Part shown: positions 1 through 9,480 of the stretch, one piece after another
Layout of the letters: every line of letters begins with the position of its first letter
Position numbering within the stretch: position 1 is the first letter of the stretch
Translations under genes and position numbers: made by a program
The notes under the pieces: model-generated
Databases searched by the model: none
What the model saw: the letters and a program-made list of their open reading frames with translations, nothing else
Told to the model about the DNA's origin: nothing
Assembly: GCF_050624435.1 (NCBI RefSeq)
Contig: NC_134545.1
Span: forward strand, 88,254,063-88,318,062
Source: Tenrec ecaudatus
Lineage: Eukaryota; Chordata; Mammalia; Afrosoricida; Tenrecidae
Reading direction: 5' to 3'
Length of the DNA: 64,000 bases

Positions 1-298
1 GAAGGAGGAAAATCCCCATTAAGGAAGCTGAGACCACAGGGCATTAGAGGCCTGTTGTGAATGTAATTCAGCCCGTTTACAGCACAGCCCGGCTTCTGCC
101 AGCAGCTTCAAAGGCCCACAGAAATCCGATCAGCACAACGAGGAAGATTATACGTGGGCACGAAACAGACCTCTGGACTTCACTCGGTCCTGAAAGGGGA
201 GAAGAAATGTAAATGGGTCTGAAGCATGTCAGTGGGGGTCCGAGTGCCCATCACAGGCAGATGAAGGAGGGGCCCTGGGTTCAAGTCCTACCGGGGGC

Positions 299-299
<1 letters not shown>
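1..299. other. Unassigned sequence, tRNA-like patch at end
   Basis: No gene is recognisable. The last part (about 240-299) contains GGGTTCAAGTCCTACC, which resembles a tRNA B box and lies directly before the (TG)n tract. It could be a worn SINE, but the rest does not match AfroSINE, so it is left unassigned. Confidence 0.3.

Positions 300-356
<57 letters not shown>
300..356. repeat. (TG)n microsatellite
   Basis: An uninterrupted run of about 28 GT units. It produces meaningless valine-cysteine and threonine-histidine reading frames on the two strands, which are not genes. Confidence 0.98.
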
Positions 357-361
<5 letters not shown>

Positions 362-2505
362 GAGAGAGCGTTTGAAGCAGGTCCTTCCTTCGCCATGAAA
401 AACACATAAGTCATGTTTTATTTTATCTTTTATAAGCCACATTTTAAAGCAAGCAGCCGCACATGAAGTATATATACCGGGAATACTTGCCCCTGCTTAA
501 ACTGAACTAACCGCTAACTAACTGACCTAGGAGCTTACTTCGTTGATGTTTGAAAGGACAGAATTGAAATTCATGGCTGTAAGATCCTGGTTCAGAACTA
601 CAGAGCTCTCTTCCTGGAGAACAGCATCACAAGTCTTATTAATCATTCACACCTGAGCATGACCATGCACCTGCTGCCTTCTGGAGGACGGTCTGGTTAG
701 GGAAGAGAGCGCAGAGCACAGGGACCTTGGAGGGCAGATGGGAGGGGGATGGAGAGACAGCATCAAAGGCGGCCTCTGCAGGCTTCCCAGGCTCCCTGCA
801 AGCTGGCCCCACCCTGGAAGGTGAGCTGGAGTCTAATGATGGAGAGGCGCACTGCAGTCGGTGAGGTGCAGCCCCTGAAGGTACTAAAGTGTCAGCGCTG
901 ACCTGCGGCAGCCTGGGATGACGACAGGCCACCTGCTTGCCCGCCAGGCTGCTGCAGGCCTGCTGCTGCAGCCGAGATGACATCTCTGCAGCCTTGCGCC
1001 GGTCTCAGGTGACCCACCATACCTGCTTCTCACCTGTAACTTCACTTGGCCAGGCGGTAACAAGGGGCTCATTGAGAAAGGTTGGCTAGACGTGGAGGCT
1101 CTGAGAGGAGAAGGCTCAGATGGGGACAGTTAGTAGCCTGGGGGTGGGGGGGAGCTCCACACTTCATGCTCCAAGGTTCAGCTAACACAACCCCCTCAGC
1201 TGGCCACCAGGACGCTGCCTCTGGTGTGAAGCGAGGCACGGGAGGTAGAGGGAGGCTGGCCTGATTTTCTTTTGGGGAGCGACCCCTCAGCCCTCCTTCA
1301 TTCTCAGTGTGCTTTCAGTGGGGCTGGTCCTACCCCACATCTTCAGGGGTAAGCGGACAGTATATTCCAACCATGCGCATGTGGCCCACATTGGTCCAGT
1401 GGGAATTGGTCTGGGATTTTGGGTGAAACGCTGGGAAGGGACAGGTCCTCTTTCGACAGGGGCTGATAAGCCCGAGATGTTAGGAAGCCTGTTTGCATAT
1501 TGCCCCCACCGTTTGGGGGGGGGGGAGGAGGAGAACCCTCTCTGAAAATGAAGCAGCAGAGAGAAAGCAAAACTGACAAAGACGACCGTGGACAAGGCTT
1601 GGTCGCCCAGAGCCAGCCACACGGGAACCTCCCCCCCCCCACATGTTCAGTTTTGTGAACCAACTGTTTCCCCCTCTGTCCTGAAGCCAGATGGAGGCGG
1701 GGCTGTTTCTTGTAACCAGGCCCAACTAGTACACCTGGCTTTGTCCTTTGCTGTTGTGTGAGTGGGACACGTGACAACCCCTTTGAATCCAGTTTCTGCA
1801 AAGGCTACAACAGGAATAACAAGGCCCAGTTCAAAGGGTCATTGTGAGGGGTGAAGAACTCATGACTGTGAACCAGAGCTCCCCTCCCCCCATAATACAT
1901 GTAGAAACCAATGGGATGTGTGATTAGCTGACAATGCTGAGGCAAATAGGCAGGGTGGGGAGGGGACAACCTGGGCCTGCTCACATCATTCCCTCGCTGG
2001 CCTAGTCCCCCAACACTAACTCCCCACACCCCTGCCACACATACCTCCTCCCAGGGTTCCCATTTCTCCCGGAGGCACACCCCTCCATTCTTCTCCCCCT
2101 CCCAATTCAAACAGCGGCTGATGTGACCTGAGTATTCGCTCCATCCACCCACCTTGAGGCGACCCTGGGTGACGTCCCAGGTGAGTCTCCCAGTCCCACA
2201 CCCCCGCTACTTCTCCCCCACCACCAGGGAAATAGCCAGCTCAAAGCCCCCTGGGCTGAGGCCGCAGATGAAACCTGAGCTGGAAGTGTCACAGGATCTG
2301 TCCACAGCAGCACATGGGAGGGAGGAGGAAGAGGAGGGGGAAGGAAGAGGAGAAGGTCTGGGGTTCCCTTACCCTGCATAGGAGCCAGGCACCTACATGC
2401 AAGAGCAAACTCTTTCTCCCCCTGCTCTAAGCAGGATCAGTGAGGGGGTTGGGGGGCACTTGGTAGGGAAACAGCACCCAGCCCTGAGCACAATGTATAA
2501 TCTCA
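357..2505. other. Repeat-poor DNA without recognisable gene
   Basis: No ORF shows domain-like composition, and no splice-site-flanked exon is convincing. It holds short homopolymer runs (G at about 1508-1525, C at 1630-1640) and a purine-rich stretch at 2316-2355. Up to about 150 codons are open on the minus strand at 1343-1801, but the translation is low-complexity and unlike a known protein. Confidence 0.6.
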
Positions 2506-2506
2506 A

Positions 2507-2595
2507 CCTCACTACCAGAGTCGATGCTGACTCATACGGACCCTGCAGGACAGGGCAGGGCTGCCCTATGGGTTTCTGAGACCACCATGACTCTT
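2507..2595 (-). mobile_element. AfroSINE, 3' half, split by later insertions
   Basis: Antisense AfroSINE: GAGTCGATGCTGACTCATACGGACC, then the GGCTGCCCTATGGGTTTCTGAGAC body, breaking off in GACTCTTTT. The element resumes at 5298 after three nested retro-insertions. It is the oldest layer of the stack. Confidence 0.8.
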
Positions 2596-2834
2596 TTTTA
2601 TTTTGTTTTAATAAATCATTTTACTGGGGGCTCTTACATAGATGAGAACAATCCTTACATCCATTTTATCAAGCGGCAATGTAGGAATGCTGGCATCAAC
2701 AATTTCTAAACATTACCTTCTTCTTGAGCCCTTTGAAATCAGCTCCTCTTCCCACTCCCCACCCTTAATAAATTACATATCATTATTATTTAGACATCTC
2801 CTACACTGCCCATTCTATCCCTTCGCTTACTATC
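2596..2834 (-). mobile_element. 5'-truncated LINE 3' end (AATAAAATG-tail family), nested insert 1
   Basis: Read on the minus strand, this is the 3' end of a LINE that recurs about ten times in the window. Its tail reads ...GAGCCCCCAGTAAAATGATTT. The T-rich left edge is the poly-A end. The right edge meets GAGACTGTGACTCTTTT at 2835, a repeat of the SINE target sequence at 2578-2597, so it is probably a target-site duplication. I take the family to be a tenrec-lineage L1 from its poly-A tail, variable 5' truncation and T-rich target; no coding part is present to prove it. Confidence 0.7.
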
Positions 2835-3355
2835 GAGACTGTGACTCTTTTAAAAAAAATCATTTTATTCGGGCTCATACAACTCATCACAATCCATACA
2901 TACATCAATTGCATAAAGCATACTTATATATTCATCACCCCCATCATTCTCAAAATTCTCCGCTTGGGCTCCTGGAATCAGCTCCTCATTTTTCTTGACC
3001 CCTGCCTCCCTCCCTGCACCCCCCCCCCCATGAACCCTTGGTAATTTATAAATTATTATTTTATCCTATCTTGCACTGTCCAGCGACTCCCTTCACCCAC
3101 TTTTCTGTTGTCTATCCCCCAGGGAGGAGGTTATATGCGGATCCTTGTAATCAGTTCCCCCTTTCTACCGCACCTTCCCTCTTCCCTCCTGGTATGGCTA
3201 CTCTCCCCACTGGTCCTCAAGGGATCATCTGTCCTGTATTCCCTGTGTTTCCAGTTCCCACCTGCACCGCTGTGCATCCTCTGGCTTAACCAGGTTTGCA
3301 AGGTAGAATTAGGATCATGCTAGTGAGGGGGAGGAAGCGTTTAAGAACTAGAGGA

Positions 3356-3600
3356 AGAGGGCTCATGAGGGAGGGGGGAGCAGGGAGGGGAAAAAAAAAA
3401 AGGGCCTGATGCAAAGGGCTTAAGTGGAGAGCAAATGCTTTGAAAATGATTAGGGCAAAGAATGCACAGATGTGCTTTATACAATTGATGTATGTATATG
3501 TATGGATTGTGATAAGAGTTGTATGAGCCCCTAATAAAATGTTTAAAAAACAAACAAAAAACGAGTTCAAGAAGGAAAAAAATAAATAAAACGTTTAAAA
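3356..3600 (+). mobile_element. LINE 3' end inserted in opposite orientation
   Basis: Plus-strand tail: purine-rich GAGGGAGGGGGGAGCAGGG, then GTGCTTTATACAATTGATG, GGATTGTGATAAGAGTTG, and AGCCCCTAATAAAATG followed by A-rich sequence. Flanks AGAACTAGAGGAAG and AGAGCTTGAGGCAG look like a diverged target duplication in the host LINE. Confidence 0.75.
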
Positions 3601-3797
3601 AAAAGAGCTTGAGGCAGGTTTTGAGTTTCATTGTTGCTACACTGAACCCTGAGTGACTCATCTCCTCCTCATTACCCCTCTGCAAGGGATGTCCAGCTGT
3701 CTAAAGATGGGCATTGGGTCCCCATCACACGCTCCCCTCATTCATGATGATCTGATTCCCCTCCTCCCTTTGGTGCTTGATACCTGGTCCCCTAGAC

Positions 3798-4002
3798 TAA
3801 GGTGACCAGACATCCCGCCAACAGTCCCGATTTTTAACAACTTTTCCCACGTCCTGCAGCATTTTTAAAAAGTCCCAATTTTTGGAAAGAATGCACGACA
3901 TGCTAGGGTATACAGTTTTTGGCTGCCTCATGGCTATTTTGCCAGGATATGAGTTTTATCAATGGTGTTCTGCTTTACCAATGTTAAAATCTGGTCACCT
4001 TA
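3798..4002. mobile_element. hAT-type non-autonomous DNA transposon with perfect 8-bp TSD
   Basis: A 205-bp element with terminal inverted repeats TAAGGTGACCAGA (left) and TCTGGTCACCTTA (right). It is flanked on both sides by the identical 8-mer CCCTAGAC (3790-3797 and 4003-4010). An 8-bp duplication with a CTAGA core is the hAT hallmark. Excising the element restores the host LINE sequence. It has no coding capacity, and the internal CATCCCG..AGTCCCGATTTTT motif recurs in imperfect form. It is not SPIN; I cannot name the family with certainty. Confidence 0.85.
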
Positions 4003-4433
4003 CCCTAGACCCTTCGTGCTCACACTTGCTGGTGTGCTTCTTCCATGTGGGCTTTGTTGCTTCTGGGCTAGATGGCTGCTTGTTTACTTTCAAGCCTTTA
4101 AGACCCCAGATGCTGTATCTCTCGATAACCGGGCACCATCAGCCTTCTTCACCACTTACTTATGCACACATTCGTCTTCAGTGTTTATATAGGGAAGATG
4201 ATCACACAAAGATGGTTTTTGTTCTTTGGTGTATGTTACCTGATCCCTTCAACACCTCGTGATCACACAGGCTTGTGTGCTTCTTCCCTGTGGTCTTTGT
4301 TGCTTCTGAGCTAGGTGGCTGCTTGCTTGTCTTCAAGCCTTTAAGACCCTGGACACTATCTTTTGATAGCCGGGTACCATCAGTTTTCTTCACCATATTT
4401 GCTTATGCGCACGTTTGAGACTGTGACTCTTTT

Positions 4434-5297
4434 TTTTTTTACATAAAAATTGTGTTTATAGGATAAACTAACGACCCATGTACCACCCTGGCGTCCAGTC
4501 TCCAGGGTCAATGAAGGAAGGTCATCTCTCAGCAGTCAGCTCTGCAAGAATCAAGGGGTGTCAACAGTCTGTGTTGTGGAGCCAAGGGGCTGCAGTCAGA
4601 CGATACCCCACACTTGTTCAAAGGCTGTGGTCAGTTTTGCACAGGTGAGGGCGGCAGAAAGGGGGTAGTTGCTGATGGACACCATCTTCTCTGGGTAGTC
4701 CACGTCGACCTGGCCATGGGCAAAGGCCCCCACAACAAAGACAATGAGGTCACTGCTGGGCACCAACTCTTGCACATCGCTAGTGACTGGACTGGAAAAA
4801 GAGGTGCCCATTTTTATACATCCAACTGGGAAGTGATCTGACACGGGATTCTTAATTACCTTCAGCAGCTTCTGGGGACCGTCAGCTGCTCGCACGCTGA
4901 GTTTGTGTAAAAGCTGAACCATGAGGCCACAGAAACAGTCGAAGGTTCTGGGGATTCAGGTCTGGGGATTCACTTCAATCAGCACATTCTTCTGGGTGTG
5001 GATGTAAACCTGTAGCAAGCCAGCTCGGTTCAGGGGGCTGTCCATCAGCATCAGTAAACTCTGGTGGGCTATGTCCAGCCTCACTTCTCCAGGGTCCCGA
5101 CCGTTCTTCAGGAGCATAGCCTTGTGCTTGTCACAGTTGAGTCGTTCATACGTCCTGCCTGCCTGCCTGCCTTGACGGTCTCCAGACTTCCAGTACCACG
5201 ATGAGCCCACAGCCTCGGCTCCTGCTTCCCATTCCAGCCTCCCAGCTCTGCTCCCGCTGGCTGGCTGCACCGCTCGCCAGGCTGGAAGCGGCTGCTC
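4434..5297 (-). pseudogene. EMG1: EMG1 processed pseudogene
   Basis: Intronless retrocopy of EMG1 (NEP1 family, SPOUT-fold methyltransferase that N1-methylates a pseudouridine of 18S rRNA and acts in 40S biogenesis in the nucleolus). Minus-strand translation shows [19 protein letters not shown] (near 5150-5090), [20 protein letters not shown] and, further on, KNPVSDHFPVGC, PSSDLIVFVVGAFAHG and MVSISNYPLSAALTCAKL, with the natural stop at 4596-4598. Disruptions: an in-frame TGA at 4956-4958 where the parent has arginine after NPQT (CGA to TGA); a frameshift near 5150-5195, where a few bases after GLIVVLE appear lost and a GGCA run gained; and no recognisable N-terminal start. About 155 bp of 3' UTR follow the stop, then a T-run (4431-4440) representing the poly-A tail. 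GAGACTGTGACTCTTT and GAGACTGTGATTCTTT flank it as target duplication. Identity is confident; it is very unlikely to be functional. Confidence 0.95.
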
Positions 5298-5342
5298 GAG
5301 ACTGTGATTCTTTAGGAGAGTAGAAAGCGTCATCTCTCTCCC
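5298..5342 (-). mobile_element. AfroSINE remainder, right of nested stack
   Basis: GAGACTGTGATTCTTTAGGAGAGTAGAAAGCGTCATCTCTCTCC continues the antisense AfroSINE interrupted at 2595. The tRNA-like head is missing. Confidence 0.7.
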
Positions 5343-5424
5343 ACACATTGTATACACAAATACATTTTGCTGAATCACATGACATCGAAGGCTTGTGGAA
5401 CAGCATCAAGCTGTGGGGCCCCGC

Positions 5425-5625
5425 CTTCCCTCCCTTCCTCAATACCTTCCTTGCTTCCCTCTCTTGCCTGCCTTCCTCCCTTCCCACCCTGTCCCTCCTT
5501 CTTATTACCCTTCCCTCCCTTGCCCCGCCCCACTCCGGCCTGCCTACCTGCCTTCCTACCTGTCCCCTCCCTCACCTTTCTTCCCTCCTTCGCTCCCTAG
5601 CCTTGCTTCCTTTCTCTCTTTTAAC
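5425..5625. repeat. Polypyrimidine (CCTT/CCTGCCTT)n tract
   Basis: About 200 bp of almost pure C and T on the plus strand (CCTTCCTTGCTTCCCTC type units). All overlapping reading frames are low-complexity artefacts. Confidence 0.9.
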
Positions 5626-5634
5626 TTTTTCTTG

Positions 5635-5770
5635 ACACACAAAATGCTTGCAGAAAAGTGTACATGTGTGCGTGCAACTCCATGAATTTCCACACACTGA
5701 ACATACCCACACCAAGGACCCAGTTGAAGAAACAGAACTCAGTTTTCCCCCAAGAAGCCCTCGCCGGACT
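5635..5770 (-). mobile_element. Old L1 3' UTR fragment
   Basis: The segment GTGTACATGTG..CAACTCCATGAATTTCCACACACTGAACATACCCAC..CCCAGTTGAAGAAACAGAAC matches the antisense of the ancient mammalian L1M 3' UTR pattern. Subfamily not determined. Confidence 0.5.
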
Positions 5771-5925
5771 TGTGAGGGTGCCTGTCATCCATGTGAGAAC
5801 TCTGGACTGATGAGGGAATGTCCTCTCTCCAGAGAGAAGGGATGCTCACATGTGAACTGATTTCAGTGACATTCCCCGCACCCCCCCATGCCCCCCCGCC
5901 CCGCCAGCCCCGGATCATTAAATAA

Positions 5926-5978
5926 TATGAGGGGGCTTCAAAAAGTTTGCAGCAAAATGGAAATGAAAAGATTATGAA
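5926..5978. mobile_element. Mariner-like terminal repeat fragment
   Basis: ATGAGGGGGCTTCAAAAAGTTTGCAGCAAAATGGAAATG has the GGGGGCTTCAAAAAGTT terminus of a mammalian Tc1/mariner-type mini-element. The same terminus, inverted, ends the element at 59163-59233. Only one end is visible here. Confidence 0.45.
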
Positions 5979-6140
5979 GTCCAGAAGCAAGGCTCCCCAT
6001 ACGCGTTTGGTGATTGGCCTCTAGAATGAGACACTGTTTTCTTTCAGTGAAAGATAAACACAGATTTGATGTTTTCATTGTTTGTAAACGAGGGCTAACA
6101 ACCTATCCAAAGGATTTGCTTTTGGAAGAACTGTTTAACC

Positions 6141-6333
6141 CAGTGATTATCAACCTGTGGGTTGTGACCCCTTTGGGGGTCGAACAACCCTTTCACAGGG
6201 TCACCTGATGCATAAGAGTAGCAAAATGACAGTTACGAAGTAACAACGAAAATAATTATATGGCTGGGGGGGTCACCACAACATGAGGAACTGTATGCAA
6301 GGGCCACAGCATGAACAAGGTTGAGAACCACTG
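6141..6333 (+). mobile_element. SPIN non-autonomous hAT transposon, copy 1
   Basis: 193 bp with left end CAGTGATTATCAACCTGTGG..GACCCCTTTGGGGGTCGAAC and right end GGTTGAGAACCACTG. The interior shows TTTCACAGGGTCACC, ACGAAGTAACAACGAAAATAATTATATGG and GGTCACCACAACATGAGGAACTGTAT, all SPIN landmarks. Flanking 8-mers GTTTAACC and CTCTAAAC match at 5 of 8 positions, consistent with an old duplication. No transposase is present; such copies were moved in trans. Confidence 0.9.
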
Positions 6334-6399
6334 CTCTAAACAGAAACAAAACCCCAGGCATTGCAGACGTGTTCTCTCTTGCTCAGAGTTGATCTTTAG

Positions 6400-7805
6400 C
6401 TGGAGATAGTTCATCAGTTATAAGAGCTTGCCATGGCTCACTGGGGTGCAGGCCTTATGTAGCAGGAGCCAGGTAGCAGCTTCTAGAAATTTGCAGTAGA
6501 TATCAACCAATGATATCTGATACCCAAATGGTGCTGTGGAATGGCAGGGTTGAGGGGTAGGGCCAGCCCAGCTCTGTGGAGGCAGACAGAGCAGAGCAGC
6601 CCTAGAGATAGGCGAGAACTCAAGGATCCAAAATAGGGCTTGATCAAGGGCAATGTCACCGAGAGGAATTACTGAGACCCAATGATGGCTGAGCATGATA
6701 GTGGGTCAAGAGGAAATTAAAAGGAAATACAGGAAAGAACTAGGAGGTAAAGGGCATTTATAGAGGCCTAAATACAGGCATGTACATATGTAAACATATA
6801 AGATGATGGGGGACTAGATCTATGTGCATACATTTATAGGCTTAGTATTGAGGTAGCAGATGGACATTGGGCCTCCACTCAAGAACACTTTGTTCTATTA
6901 AACTGGCATTCCATGATGCTCACCTTCCAGACACGATCACTGAAGAAAAACGGTTGCATAAGCAAATGTAGTGAAGAAAGTTGATGGTGCCCTGCTATCA
7001 AAAGATATAGTGCCTGGGGTCTTAAAGGCTTGAAGATAAACAAGCGGCCATCTAGCTGAGAAGCAAAAAAGTCCATATGGAAGAAGCACACCAGTCTGTG
7101 TGATCATGAGGTCTTGAAGGATTAGGTATCAGGCATCAAAGAACAAAAAAATCATATCATTGTGAATGAGGGGGGCTGCAGAATGGGGAACCAAAGCCCA
7201 TCTGTAAGCAACTGGACATCCCTTTACAGAAGGTGGCAGGGAAGAGATGAGCCAGTCAGGGTGCAGCGTATCAAAGATGAAACATACAACTTTCCTCTAG
7301 TTCTTTAATGCTTTCCCCTCTCCTCCCCTCCATCATGATCCCAATTCTACCTTACAAATCCGGCTAGACCAGAGCATGTACACTGGTACAGATAAGAGAT
7401 GGAAACACAGGGAATCCAGGGCAGATGAACCCCTTAGGACCAGTGGTAAGAGTGGAAATACCAGGACGGTAGAAGGAAGGTGGGGTAGAAAGGGGGAACC
7501 GATCACAAGGATCTACATATAACCCCCTCCCTGGGGGATGGACAACAGAAAAGTGGGTGAAGGGAGACGTCAGACAGTGTAAGACATGACAAAATAATAA
7601 TAATTTATTAATTATCAAGAGTTCCTGAGGGAGAGGAGTGGGGAGGGAGGGGGGGAAATGAGGAGCTGATACCAAGGGCTCAAGTAGAAAGCAAATGCTT
7701 TGAGAATGATGGTGGTAACAAATATACAAATGTGCTTGACACAATGGATGGATATATGGATTGTGATGAATTGTACGAGCCCCCAATAAAATGATTTTTT
7801 TAATT
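6400..7805 (+). mobile_element. LINE 3' UTR (AATAAAATG-tail family), about 1.4 kb copy
   Basis: The longest uninterrupted copy of the family. Landmarks: TAAAACTGGCATTCCATGATGCTCACCTTCC (6895-6930), TCTTAAAGGCTTGAAGATAAACAAGCGGCCATCTAGCTGAG (7020-7060), GTACACTGGTACAGATAAGAGATGGAAACACAGG (7378-7412), and terminal GATTGTGATGAATTGTACGAGCCCCCAATAAAATGATTTTTTT. The 5' truncation point near 6400 is approximate. The minus strand carries a 217-codon open frame (7364-8017) that is an antisense artefact of the UTR. Confidence 0.7.
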
Positions 7806-8449
7806 TTAAAAAAGGATAAAAAATAACAACACTTAAAGTGAGCACACTGAGGGCAGATGCCATCCGAATGCCACTGTGGCTCCCTAAGACAAAGGATGTG
7901 CTCTCGTTGGAAACAGAGCTGTGACAGCACTGAATACAATCTGGAAGATGCTTGGTAAACCTGCATAAGGTGTGAGCTAATGGCCAGACAGGTGAAGTCC
8001 CAGAGCCTGTGAACCACTCTGTCACACTGAGCCTGGTTTCACCATCCCACTGTGCTTTTCAATACCTCTTTAAAAAAAAAAAAAAGTCAACATTTAGGTC
8101 CCTTGAGTTCAAGGCAGTGGGATCAGAGTGTGAAGGTGACAGAGGCAGGCTGTTCAAGCCACCGTGTCCTAACGGACAGGCACACTCTCTGATAGTTACC
8201 AGGGAAGGAGCAGCAGGAGGCAGGGGGAATCACTGGCTGGAGAGTAGCAAGCAGTAACCTGGGCAGGAGCAATGGAGTCAGCGATTTGGAGGAGGGCAGC
8301 TCCACATGACCAATGGCCACGCAAGACACTGGGAGGTGCACAAGGGTACAAGACAACAAGGGAAAGCATTAGCACACACACGGTCCCGCCATGACTAGGT
8401 GCATCACTAGCCACGCCAGCTGAGCAGATGTGGGATGGTGAATGGGGGG

Positions 8450-9385
8450 ATGCCCATGAGCTTGATGGAGGATATTTTCATAGATGTATCTGTATGTCCT
8501 GAAAAAATATCCCAGGATAGTGCAGAGCATACAGGGGCAAAGTTTGAAGACCTCTGCGTCATAACCCACCACCTTGAAGGAATGGGTTCCTGGAACCACA
8601 GCCTTAGGGGACAGCTGGGTTCACTAGCATAACACAGCCCTCAAAGACAGTGTTCTACTTCCTACTTTGGTGAGTGGTGACTGGAGTCTTACAGCCTATG
8701 AGAGGCCATCTAAAATGCAGTGATGGGTCTCTTGTCACCCAGAGCAATGAGGAGTGTGTGTGCACGGGTGGGGCAGTGGTAGCGTGAAGAATCAAAGATT
8801 CGTAGAAACAATTCGGTCAAAGAACCAGTGGACACACGAACCACCTGCTCCATCACTCTGAGACGAAAAGAACTAGATGGTGCCCAACTAGGTGCCTGGC
8901 AACTCTGATAAGGCTCACAATAGAAGGTAGAGAGGGAGAAAACAAAACAAACATAGAACAAAATACAAAATCCTGAAAGAAAAAAAAAGATCAGATTTAC
9001 TGGTCTGATAAGAGAGGGGAAGAACTTCCAAGGTGATAGCCGTTAGATGCCCTTCACATCTGGACCTGAAGCTGCCCTTGGGGATCGCCTTGCAGTCAGC
9101 AGACAGGTCTCTAGTGTGGACAACAACACTGATGAAGGAGGAGCTCTTCAGATAAACAGCCAAAGGGCAGCATCTGCCCCAGCACAAGGCTCCGAGGGCA
9201 GGAAGGGGGCAAGAGAGAGAGGCAGTGCAAGTGGGAAGCTGGGGAAGAGGTGGAAGGAGCGCGGCTATATGGAGGGGTTGTGGCCAACGTCCCAGATCAA
9301 GGTGAGTGGAAACTCTTGAATAGGAAACTCATGTGCTCTGTAAACTTTCACCCAAAGGACAGTAGAAAGTAAACAAAACAAAGCA
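8450..9385 (+). mobile_element. Older afrotherian LINE 3' UTR (second family)
   Basis: Landmarks are GTTCACTAGCATAACACAG, AGTGTTCTACTTCCTACTTTGGTGAG, GGAGTCTTACAGCCTATGAGAGGCCATCTAAAATGCA, AAAGAACTAGATGGTGCCC, AGATCAGATTTACTGGTCTGATAAG and the terminus TGTAAACTTTCACCCAAAGGACAGTAGAAA. From memory this resembles an L1 3' UTR common in elephant as well. The terminal AATAAA has decayed. Left edge uncertain. Confidence 0.5.
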
Positions 9386-9480
9386 CTGCGTCCTCGGTAT
9401 GCTCATCTTTCTGAATATCTGTCTTTTCACATGCCAAATGGGTGAGCGGCTGGGAGATGGATTAGACACAACGCCCCACA

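Larger units (their letters stand above)
2852..4416 (-). mobile_element. LINE 3' UTR (same family), nested insert 2, itself interrupted twice
   Basis: Minus-strand copy running from the poly-A end (AAAAAAAATCATTTTATTCGGGC, 2852) through about 1.1 kb of 3' UTR. It is flanked by GAGACTGTGACTCTTTT at 2835 and again at 4417. A plus-oriented copy of the same family sits inside it (3356-3600), as does a hAT mini-element (3798-4002). Its distal part contains a tandem duplication of a module of roughly 170 bp (4018-4190 and 4260-4415). Confidence 0.75.

Noticed and set aside
5348..5685. Proline/serine/leucine frames in the polypyrimidine tract
   Set aside because: Low-complexity CCTT repeats.
7364..8017. 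217-codon minus frame as a protein-coding gene
   Set aside because: It lies antisense to a LINE 3' UTR. Kept only as a finding about recurring openness.
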